This document shows positions 54,374 through 62,002 of a DNA stretch of 64,000 nucleotides, piece by piece. This DNA comes from Actinomycetes bacterium (GTDB taxonomy: Bacteria > Actinomycetota > Acidimicrobiia > Acidimicrobiales > RAAP-2). The DNA lies in the NCBI GenBank assembly GCA_021785695.1, contig JAJYEQ010000001.1, positions 33,321 through 97,320 of the forward strand, read 5' to 3'. The notes under the pieces are model-generated. The model had not been told where the DNA came from, did no database searches, and saw nothing but the letters and a program-made list of their open reading frames with translations. How positions within the stretch are numbered: position 1 is the first letter of the stretch; every line of letters begins with the position of its first letter. Made by a program: the position numbers and the translations under genes.

Positions 54374-55636
54374 CTACGAGACGAGGCGCCAGCGCGCCGG
54401 GCAGCGCGGGTTCACCCCGGTGACGTGGCGCACGTGCCCGCCCCGTCGGCAGGTGATCGTCGAGCGCACCGGCCCGGCGAAGGCCGACGAGGTCGGCCCG
54501 GCTCCCGCATCACCCGCCACCGCCACGCCGTAGCTGATTGCCGGGTTCAGGGAGTAGAACGAGCACTGGGTCCCCGTGGTGCGCACCGTGAAGGTCGAGG
54601 GGTCGTGGTACCCGTAGAGCAGGGTGCACACGAAGGACCCGCGGGCGCTGCCCGCCTGCCACGTGGCCGTCAGGGTCGTGACCGTGCGCGTCAGCGTCAG
54701 GTCGCTCACGCGTCCGCCGAGGCCCGCCGCGCCGGCGCGCGCCAGGATGTAGGGACAGCCCACCAGCCCCGTGACCGACGCCACCCCCGGGGGACACATC
54801 GTAGGTCCACCGACCAGGCCGTTCGACGTCACCGCGTGGGCCCGCCGCGCGTACGACTGGATTTCCGGGACCACCTGCGCATACTGGACCACGGCCAGGG
54901 GCGTGAAGTCGGCGGGCCAGGCGGTGAAGTCCTCGTCGACCGAGTAGTTCCACCCCGAGAGCTGCGCGGCCGTCAGCCCGAGGGCGCTGGCCCCGGCCGC
55001 CGTGACGTCGGTGGTGTTGGCGTCAGAGTTGGCGTGGGCCGAACCCACGAGGAAGCCGGACTCGATCCCGTCCAGGATCGCTGACGACGTTTGATAGTAG
55101 GAGTACTGATACGCGCAGCTCAGGTCGAGGTAGAGGTTGGTCGCGGTCGGGTTGGAGCCGGCGTAGGCCAGCGCGGCCTGGGCGGTGGCGTAGGCGTTGT
55201 TGTTTCCGTTGGCGTAGTGGTAGGCCGGGTCGGAGCCGATCACGATCACGTTGCCGTTGACGGCCGGCATCCACGTCGACTCGTTGGTGGCCGCATTGAT
55301 GCCGGCGGAGCCGCACCGGGGATCCCCGATCACCAGCAGCTGGTAGCTGGCGAACTGGGCGCTCGTCAGGGCGTCCCACTGGCTGGCCGTGGCAATGGTG
55401 ACGCTGTAGCCCTCGGACTGCAGGATCGTCTGCTCCAGGCTGCCGCTCGCGCCGGAGATGCCGTTGCTGCCGATCACGCTCGGCCCGTAGATGAGGGCGC
55501 TTCGCCCGCCCGTCTGGTGGGCACGCACCGCGCCCCCAGCGACCGGTCCACCACTCACCACGACCCCCAGGGCCAGGAGCGACAGTGTCGCGCTCAGCGC
55601 CACGGCCCTGGCCCACGTCCGCTTCCGGGTCCCCAT
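54374..55636 (-). CDS. Secreted alpha/beta-domain protein with Fn3/Cys tail
   Basis: A protein of 420 residues. Signal peptide (MGTRKRTWARAVALSATLSL). The N-terminal domain alternates strands and helices (SALIYGPSVIGSNG, LQSEGYSVTIATASQWDALT, YQLLVIGDPRCG, NVIVIGSDPAYHY), reminiscent of a glutamine-amidotransferase/ThuA-like Rossmann fold without an obvious catalytic Cys. The C-terminus has the Fn3-like C-x20-C domain and the C-x15-C-P tail (TCRRGGHVRHVTGVNPRCP). GGGAGG precedes the ATG. Function unknown. Confidence 0.8.
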   Translation of the reverse strand: MGTRKRTWARAVALSATLSLLALGVVVSGGPVAGGAVRAHQTGGRSALIYGPSVIGSNGISGASGSLEQTILQSEGYSVTIATASQWDALTSAQFASYQLLVIGDPRCGSAGINAATNESTWMPAVNGNVIVIGSDPAYHYANGNNNAYATAQAALAYAGSNPTATNLYLDLSCAYQYSYYQTSSAILDGIESGFLVGSAHANSDANTTDVTAAGASALGLTAAQLSGWNYSVDEDFTAWPADFTPLAVVQYAQVVPEIQSYARRAHAVTSNGLVGGPTMCPPGVASVTGLVGCPYILARAGAAGLGGRVSDLTLTRTVTTLTATWQAGSARGSFVCTLLYGYHDPSTFTVRTTGTQCSFYSLNPAISYGVAVAGDAGAGPTSSAFAGPVRSTITCRRGGHVRHVTGVNPRCPARWRLVS

Positions 55637-55749
55637 GACCCACCTCCCTCACACTCGCCGTAAACGTAGTTCACCCCCGCGGCGCCGTGGGGAATGTTTC
55701 GTGCCTGGTCGCGCCGGCCGCACCGCAGCGGCGACCGGCGCCGGGGCGC

Positions 55750-55900
55750 GATCTGGTGGACCTGAAGCCTCGACCGGCCCGATCGGGCGCTCGCCCGCGC
55801 CCGACTGGACGGGCCGGGCGACGAACGAGACGCGGGGGGCCGCGACCCACGACCTGGCGCTCCTGCTCGAGCTCGCAGCCGGACCCGCCCGCCGGCTGGG
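55750..55900 (+). pseudogene. Fragment of an amidase gene
   Basis: STGPIGRSPAPDWTGRATNE then THDLALLLELAAGP matches the intact amidase here (TTGLIGRFPAPDW, DDLALLVSIVRGP), also at base level around CGACCGGC and GCGCCCGACTGGA. A one-base deletion separates it from the preceding DLVDLKP. Nothing else of the gene remains. Confidence 0.65.
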
Positions 55901-56147
55901 CCAAGGGGGAGAAGCCGGCACCGGCGGCGCGTGCCGCCGTGAATGTACGCAGTTGACGACACTGCGCGTCGTGACTGGGGGCCATTGCTCGCCCCGCAGC
56001 TCGCCGGTGCGTGCTCGACGCCCGAGCCCGCTGGAACAGCGCGGAGAGCACCGGCTCGCCCGCCAGGCCCGCCACGCGGTTCGGGCAGAGTCCCGGGTCC
56101 GGGCCGATCAGCCCCCGACCACGGCCTCCTCGCTAGGGTCGTGACGT
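55901..56147. other. Spacer before the histidine kinase
   Basis: No gene recognised. At its right end TAGGGT (56134-56139) lies 8 nt before the kinase ATG and is the likely -10 of a leaderless mRNA. Confidence 0.5.
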
Positions 56148-58592
56148 ATGGCACCTCCGCCGCCGCCGAACCGGCGCGACGCCCGTCCCGGCGCGGGGCC
56201 GGTCGTCCCGCGCGCGCCGGACGTCCCCGCGCCGGTTCGACCCCGCCGTGCCGGCGAGGATGCGGCCGCCCTGGCCCGGGCCCTCCGCCTGACCCAGCGC
56301 CACGGGGAGGTGCGTCCGGCCCTCGACTCCGGCTTCGGTGCCACCCGGGCCGAGGACCGGGCCCGAGTCCTGGGTGCTCTGGCCGACCTGGCCGTCGAGG
56401 AGTTCTGCACCTGGTGCCGCGTCGACATCGTCGAGGAGGCGTCGCCCCTGCTACGGGGCCCCGGCGCGGCGGCGCTGGCCGTGCGGGTCCCCGAGATCGA
56501 CGACGTCGCCGCCGAGGTCGTCCGCCTCGGCCAGCGCGTACGCCTCCCCGCCGACGTGACGCGCGGCCTGCCCTACCTGGCCGCGACGGCCCTGCGCGTC
56601 CACGACCGGGTCATCGGATCGATCACCTTCGTGCGCCACGGTGACGAGTCCGGCTTTGGACCTATGGAGCTCACCGCCATCGACGAGGTCGCCTGGGCCG
56701 CCTCGACGAGCCTGGAGCGCCTCGACCTGCGCCGCCAGACCGCCCAGGCGGCCACCGAGGCGGCTCGGACCACCGAGCAGCTGCGAGCCCTGCTGCGCAC
56801 CGCCCTGGCCCTGCGCACGAGCGGTCAGCGCGCCGACGTCGCCGCCCTGGTCGCCGAGCACGCCCCGGCCATCTTCGGCGCCCCCGCCCGCCTGCTCGAC
56901 GAGGGCGCGCCCTCGGCGGGACCCGAGGAGCTGCGCGTCGACCTCATCGCTCCCGGGGGCACGCGCCGGGGCACCTTGGCCCTCGCGGCATCGCCGGGCT
57001 CGCGGGCCGGCGACGCCGAGATGCTGGCCCTGCTCGCAGCCCTGGCCACGGCCGCCCTGGAGTCCGGCGACCTCACGGCGGCACTGGCCGCCGGCGAGGC
57101 GCGCTGGCGAGCCCTGGTCGACAGCGCCCCCATCGCCATCGTGGAGGGCGACCGCGCGGGCGACGTCCGCTGGTGGAACCGTCGCGCCGCCACCCTCCTG
57201 ACGTGGCCCGAGGCGGGGCCCGTCGCCTGGCCCGAGGCCCTGGCCGCGCCCCTCGCCACCCTCTGGCGCCGCGCCGCGAGCGGCGTCGAGCCCCAGAGCG
57301 CTGACCTCGTCGGCCTCCCGCTGGGCGGTCGGCCGCGCGACCTGCGCGTCGTCGCCCAGCGCGTCACCGGCCTGGGTGACGAGCCCGCGCTGCTCACGCT
57401 GATCGACGACCTGACCGAGTGGCGCCTGGTCACCGAGGAGCTGCGCCACGCCCAGACCATGGAGCTGCGCGGCCAGGTGGCCGGCGCCATCGTGCACGAC
57501 TTCAACAACCTGCTGACCCTGATCTCGGGCTACGCCGACCTGCTGGAGGGCCAGGTCGACGGGGACGCGCGCACCAGCGTCGAGGAGGTCGCCCGCGCCG
57601 CCGAGCGCGCGGCCGCCCTGGCGGCCCAGCTCCAGACCCTGGGGCGCACCCAGTCGGCCGAGCCGCGCGTGCTCGACCCGGCCGAGGTCCTGAGGGCCAC
57701 GACGGGGATCATCGAGCGCATCGTCGGGCGCGACGTGGACGTCCACTGGTCGCTGGCCGACTCGGGCCCGGTGCACGTGGACCCCGACCGCTTCGAGCAG
57801 ATGATCCTCAACCTCGTCTTGAACGCGCGCGACGCGATGCCCACGGGCGGATCACTGGCCATCTCCCTGCACCAGCGCAGCGGGCGGGACCTCGCCCCGC
57901 GGCACCACCTGGACCCCGAGACCGCCTACGTCGTCGTGCGCGTCGCCGACACGGGGATGGGGATGGACGAGGAGACCCGCCAGCACTGCTTCGAGCCACT
58001 CTTCACCACCAAGGGGCTCAAGGGCAACGGGCTCGGGCTGACGGCCGCCCGGCGCCTCATGCTGGACTCCGACGGGTCCATCGCGGTCGACTCGGCCCCG
58101 GGGGCCGGGACCACCTTCGAGGCCGCCCTGCCCCGATGGCCCGACGAGGAGCCCGCGCGCCCCGCCGCCGAGGCCGCATCCGTTCGCCCGGCCCCCGCCG
58201 GACCGGCGCCCGCGACGGTCCTCGTCGTCGAGGACGACGCCGGTCAGCGCCGCCTCGCCGTCGGCGTCCTGGAGCGCCTGGGCCACCGCGTGCTGGAGGC
58301 GGCATCGGCCGAGGAGGCCCTGGCCCTCGGCCCGGGCCTGGCCGACGTCGACCTCGTCGTGAGCGACGTGGTGCTGGTGGCGACCCCGGGCGACGAGCTG
58401 GCCCGACGCCTACGCCACGCCCATCACGATCTGGCGGTCCTCCTGGTGTCGGGGACCGCGGACGCCTCGATCGCGGCCGGGATCCCGGGCGCCACGTTCC
58501 TGGCCAAGCCCTTCCGGCCCAGTGATCTGGTCGAGCGGGTCAGCGACCTGCTCGCGCGCCGCCCTCAGCGCGATGCGGGCTCGAAGCGGTAG
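56148..58592 (+). CDS. Hybrid sensor histidine kinase with C-terminal receiver domain
   Basis: A soluble protein of 814 residues with no membrane segment. A Pro/Arg-rich N-terminus is followed by a GAF-like region (about 70-200, ITFVRHGDESGFGPMELTAI), a second sensor region, and a PAS-like domain (RWRALVDSAPIAIVEGDRAG). The H-box is IVHDFNNLLTLISGYADLL, and ATPase motifs are NLVLNARDAM, VADTGMGMD and GNGLGLTAAR. The receiver has VVEDDAGQRR, the phospho-Asp in LVVSDVVL and the Lys in FLAKPF. It probably senses a cytoplasmic cue. Its 3' end overlaps the convergent response-regulator gene by 28 bp. Confidence 0.9.
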   Translation: MAPPPPPNRRDARPGAGPVVPRAPDVPAPVRPRRAGEDAAALARALRLTQRHGEVRPALDSGFGATRAEDRARVLGALADLAVEEFCTWCRVDIVEEASPLLRGPGAAALAVRVPEIDDVAAEVVRLGQRVRLPADVTRGLPYLAATALRVHDRVIGSITFVRHGDESGFGPMELTAIDEVAWAASTSLERLDLRRQTAQAATEAARTTEQLRALLRTALALRTSGQRADVAALVAEHAPAIFGAPARLLDEGAPSAGPEELRVDLIAPGGTRRGTLALAASPGSRAGDAEMLALLAALATAALESGDLTAALAAGEARWRALVDSAPIAIVEGDRAGDVRWWNRRAATLLTWPEAGPVAWPEALAAPLATLWRRAASGVEPQSADLVGLPLGGRPRDLRVVAQRVTGLGDEPALLTLIDDLTEWRLVTEELRHAQTMELRGQVAGAIVHDFNNLLTLISGYADLLEGQVDGDARTSVEEVARAAERAAALAAQLQTLGRTQSAEPRVLDPAEVLRATTGIIERIVGRDVDVHWSLADSGPVHVDPDRFEQMILNLVLNARDAMPTGGSLAISLHQRSGRDLAPRHHLDPETAYVVVRVADTGMGMDEETRQHCFEPLFTTKGLKGNGLGLTAARRLMLDSDGSIAVDSAPGAGTTFEAALPRWPDEEPARPAAEAASVRPAPAGPAPATVLVVEDDAGQRRLAVGVLERLGHRVLEAASAEEALALGPGLADVDLVVSDVVLVATPGDELARRLRHAHHDLAVLLVSGTADASIAAGIPGATFLAKPFRPSDLVERVSDLLARRPQRDAGSKR

Positions 58593-59263
58593 CCGGCGCC
58601 GCGCACGGTCACGATCCAGCGCGGGTGATCGGGGTCGACCTCGATCTTGTTGCGGATGCGGCGCACGTGCTCGGTCACCGTGGCGTCGGTCTGCCACTCG
58701 GCCGAGGACTCCCACACCTGGCGCAGGAGCTGCTCGCGAGAGAACACCTGGCGCGGCGAGGCCGCCAGGAAGGCCAGCAGGGCGAACTCCTTGGCCGTCA
58801 GGTCGACCAGCTCCCCGCGCAGGGTCACCTCGTGGGTCGTCTCGTTGATGGCCAGGTCGCCGAAGCTGCGCGTGGGCACCTCGACCCGGTGTGCGTCGGC
58901 CCCCTGGGTGCGCCGCAGGACCGTCTCGACGCGCGCCGAGAGCTCGCCCAGGGAGAAGGGCTTGACGATGTAGTCGTCGGCGCCCATCTTCAGCCCGACG
59001 ATCCGCTCGGACTCGAGGCCGCGACCGGTCAGGAAGATGACCGGCACGTCGGAGAACAGGCGCAGCTCGCGCAGGACCTCGCGCCCGTCGTGGGAGCCGA
59101 GCACGATGTCGAGCAGGACGAGGGCCGGCTGGTGCTCACCCACCGCGGCCAGGGCCGCGGTCGGCTCGGCGGCGGTCACGACCTCGAAGCCCTCTCCCGC
59201 CAGGTGCCGCTCCAGCAGGGACACCATCTGCTGGTCGTCGTCGACGACGAGGATCGTGGTCAT
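58565..59263 (-). CDS. OmpR-family response regulator
   Basis: A protein of 232 residues. Receiver: ILVVDDDQQ, phospho-Asp in LVLLDIVLG, Thr in IFLTGRG and Lys in IVKPF. The C-terminal winged helix reads LTAKEFALLAFLAASPRQVF, then EHVRRIRNKIE and IVTVRGAGYRFE. ATG 59263 gives the normal family start; upstream codons are not conserved. It faces the hybrid kinase tail to tail, so it may be its partner or independent. No kinase follows in the same direction. Confidence 0.93.
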   Translation of the reverse strand: MTTILVVDDDQQMVSLLERHLAGEGFEVVTAAEPTAALAAVGEHQPALVLLDIVLGSHDGREVLRELRLFSDVPVIFLTGRGLESERIVGLKMGADDYIVKPFSLGELSARVETVLRRTQGADAHRVEVPTRSFGDLAINETTHEVTLRGELVDLTAKEFALLAFLAASPRQVFSREQLLRQVWESSAEWQTDATVTEHVRRIRNKIEVDPDHPRWIVTVRGAGYRFEPASR

Positions 59264-59431
59264 CGGTCCGCGCCTCTGTCGCTGCCGGCGCGCGACCAGC
59301 CACGCCGAACGGTTGCGCTGGACCCGGCTCGGGACCCGCGCGGGCAGGGGCCACGTTTCAACCACACGGCCCCGATTCTACGGAGAGCACCCGGGTAGAC
59401 GGGGCATCGTGGGTCACCATCTCGGGGACCG

Positions 59432-60874
59432 TCATGAGAGGTACGGCTCCTCGGCGGCCCAGGTGAAGGTCATGGCCGGCGGGGCACCCTTGGGCGCCTC
59501 GATGAGGTCGACGAAGGAACCCGTGCCGCCCACGACGGCGACCCCGACCCCGACCTCGGCCGTGGTGGCCGTCAGCCCGACACCGGGGTTGTAGCCGGGG
59601 TCCTGGCCGAGCAGCTCGTCGCGGTGGCCCCAGCAGGCCGCCGCGCCCGGCGACGTGCAGTCGACGTTGGAGGTCGTCGCGCGGCTCCCGCCCCAGCCGT
59701 CGTTGTACATCCAGGCGTAGTCGGCAGCCAGCACCGAGTATCCGGTCGACCAGGTCCCGCCGAAGGCCGGGTCGCCCTGGGGGTTGGTCCCGATCGCGAA
59801 CCCGGCGGCGACCGAGGGGTCGGTCTGGGCCTGGGCGGCCCGGGTCGCCGCGGCCGACAGGGCGGCGTTGATCCCGAGGTAGGGCGGCAGCCCGCGGGCC
59901 GTGCGCTCGAGGTTGAGGACCACGAAGAGCTGCTCACCCGTGGACAGCTGGTACCAGTTGGTCGGCAGCACCATCGCGCCCACGCCCTCCAGCGTGCGCG
60001 CGTGGTTGATCGCCGAGACCAGGTACGTGGTGCAGCTCGGAGCGTTGTCGACCGTCGGCCAGATGAGCGTCGACGAGATGCAGGGGTTGTCACAGGACCA
60101 GCCCGTCGCCGTCTGCGTGCAGGTGCCCGAGGTGAGGTAGTTCGGACTCGGGGCGATGTTGGCGGCCGGGTTGAGGTGCGCCAGGAGGGCCGAGGCGGCG
60201 GCCCGCTGGGCGGGCGTCGCCGCCGGTGTCGCGGGGTGCGCGGGCGTCGCGGGCGTGGCCCGTGACACGCTCGGGTGCGAGCGCGTCGGGCCATGCGCCG
60301 GCGCGGCGGGCGTCGGGTGGCTCACCGCCGGTGTCGTGGGGTGCGCGGGCGTCGCGGGCGTCGCGGGGTGCACGGGTGCACTCGGCGTCGGGTGGCCCAC
60401 CGCCGGTGTCGCGGGGTGCGCGGGCGTCGCGGGCGTCGCGGGCGTCGCGGGGTGCACGGGTGCAGTCGGCGTCGGGTGGCCCACCGCCGGTGTCGCGGGG
60501 TGCGCGGGCGCGGCAGGCGTCGCAGATCCCGCACCGCTCGAAGCTGGCACCGTCCCGCTCGGTGGGGTCGCGCTCGGCGTCGCGGCGGGGTGCGCGGCGT
60601 GCGCCGAGACGCGGGCGGTCGTCGTCACGAGACGAGCCGGGCGCTCGGCGCGCACCGTCGGGATCGAGGTGACCGACAGGGGCGCGCTGGGAGCCAGCGT
60701 CGGAGTCGCCGCGCGGGTCACGTCGCTAGCGTGTTGGATGCTGACCGCGGCCAAGCCGCTCGACGCGTACAGGGCGATCGCCCCGGCAACGCTGAGGACG
60801 GCGACCGACGCGCGCACCGGACGGTGCCAGCGCGACCCAGCGCGCTGGCTGGCGACGGGGACCGTGGAAGACAT
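59432..60874 (-). CDS. Secreted CAP/SCP-like protein with His-Pro-Ala-Thr linker
   Basis: A protein of 480 residues. A signal/anchor helix (about 24-45) is followed by a long low-complexity stretch (about 95-225) of HPATPA/GHPTP units. The C-terminal ~230 residues contain [37 protein letters not shown] and [10 protein letters not shown], resembling the CAP superfamily (ERxxxGLPPL and GHRDNIL signatures). A few Cys pairs precede the domain. CAP proteins are secreted and often bind lipid. The ATG is the first plausible start; no clear Shine-Dalgarno or -10 at standard spacing. Confidence 0.7.
   Translation of the reverse strand: MSSTVPVASQRAGSRWHRPVRASVAVLSVAGAIALYASSGLAAVSIQHASDVTRAATPTLAPSAPLSVTSIPTVRAERPARLVTTTARVSAHAAHPAATPSATPPSGTVPASSGAGSATPAAPAHPATPAVGHPTPTAPVHPATPATPATPAHPATPAVGHPTPSAPVHPATPATPAHPTTPAVSHPTPAAPAHGPTRSHPSVSRATPATPAHPATPAATPAQRAAASALLAHLNPAANIAPSPNYLTSGTCTQTATGWSCDNPCISSTLIWPTVDNAPSCTTYLVSAINHARTLEGVGAMVLPTNWYQLSTGEQLFVVLNLERTARGLPPYLGINAALSAAATRAAQAQTDPSVAAGFAIGTNPQGDPAFGGTWSTGYSVLAADYAWMYNDGWGGSRATTSNVDCTSPGAAACWGHRDELLGQDPGYNPGVGLTATTAEVGVGVAVVGGTGSFVDLIEAPKGAPPAMTFTWAAEEPYLS
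60180..60540. repeat. Degenerate tandem repeat encoding the HPATPA linker
   Basis: About 70-85-bp blocks beginning GGCGTCGGGTGGCCCACCGC recur at about 60308, 60389 and 60470, each made of shorter 15-bp units encoding HPATP. Length variation by slippage is likely. Confidence 0.75.
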
Positions 60875-61206
60875 GGCGCCATGGTCAACGCCTCACCTCA
60901 CCGCTCCCGCGACGTGGTCCCAACTCGCCCCCAACTCATTGGGCGTCCCGTGGGTCCGGGTTGCACCGCGTGCGCTTACACGAACGTCGCGCCTCGCACG
61001 ACGCGGGTGCTGACGTGGCCCGCCAGACAAGGGCATGCTGGAAGACCACCTCGGCGCACCGAGCCGCCGCGAGACGCGACGTGCTCCCATCGTGCTACGC
61101 GTATGACGACAGTGGACCCGTGTGGGTCAACGTTGGGACACGTGTGGGGGCCCGTTGTCCCTCAGCTCCGTATCACAACGAAACTGCCGGTGCTGGGCCG
61201 CCAGCG
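60875..61206. other. Intergenic region, no gene seen
   Basis: Lies between the sortase stop and the CAP-like gene start, both on the minus strand. No coding frame, tRNA or strong hairpin was found. Confidence 0.5.
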
Positions 61207-61983
61207 TCACCGCCGCGGGACGATGCGCTTGGTGTAGACGACGATGTTGGACAGGTAGTGGCCCGTCTGATGGTCGAACACCCCGCCGCAGGTCACCAGC
61301 TGCAGGGCGCTGTAGGAGCGCGAGCCGTAGACGATCTTCTCGGGGAACTGCGCCTTGGTGTACTCGCGCAGCCCGATCACCGAGAAGCGCACGATCTGGC
61401 GGTCCGCCAGGCGCACCAGCACCTGGTCTCCCGGCCGCAGCGTGTCGAGGTAGAAGAAGACGCCCACCCCGCGGTAGGAGTCGACGTGCCCCAGGATCAC
61501 CGACGACCCACGCTGGCCCGGGGTGGGCCCGTACTTGTACCACCCGACCTGGATCGTGTTTGGGGGAACCTGCACCGACCCGTCCGGGTTCAGTCCGAGC
61601 ACCAGGACTGAGGTCGACACGTGAAGCTTCGGGATCCACAGATGGATCGGTTGAGAACGTGCCAGAAAGAGGGGTGGCTTGGGTGTCGGCCTTCTCGTCC
61701 TGCGCACGTGAGCGACGTCTCCGGCGAGCGACGCGTTAGGGGCGTTCCGGGTAACCGACCACGTAGCCAACTGCACCAAGCCCGCTGGCGTCGCCAGCGA
61801 CTGGGGTCGCACGTTCGATGTGCTGACGCCCGTGTTGCCAATAGGCCCCGGCAGCTGGGGACCGACGTCTCGGCCTCGTGCTCCCAGAATCAGGAGCACG
61901 AGGCCGAGCACGATCAGCACCGCTGATCCGGCGGCCCACCAGCGCCAGGCTCGGTGGGATCCGCTCCCGCGCGCGACTCTCAT
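61207..61983 (-). CDS. Sortase, class E/F-like
   Basis: A protein of 258 residues. An N-terminal membrane anchor (about 14-34) and a Thr/Pro-rich stalk lead to a sortase barrel with H166 in SVILGHVDSYRG and C232 in LQLVTCGGVFD. The catalytic Arg usually near the final strand (…YRDN-type) is not obvious in HYLSNIVVYTKR, so its identity is uncertain. It should cut LPXTG-like signals and fix proteins to peptidoglycan. It starts 19 bp after the stop of a protein with a PPKTG anchor, its likely substrate in the same operon. Confidence 0.87.
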   Translation of the reverse strand: MRVARGSGSHRAWRWWAAGSAVLIVLGLVLLILGARGRDVGPQLPGPIGNTGVSTSNVRPQSLATPAGLVQLATWSVTRNAPNASLAGDVAHVRRTRRPTPKPPLFLARSQPIHLWIPKLHVSTSVLVLGLNPDGSVQVPPNTIQVGWYKYGPTPGQRGSSVILGHVDSYRGVGVFFYLDTLRPGDQVLVRLADRQIVRFSVIGLREYTKAQFPEKIVYGSRSYSALQLVTCGGVFDHQTGHYLSNIVVYTKRIVPRR

Positions 61984-62002
61984 CGACGCGTGGTCAGCGC
62001 TC

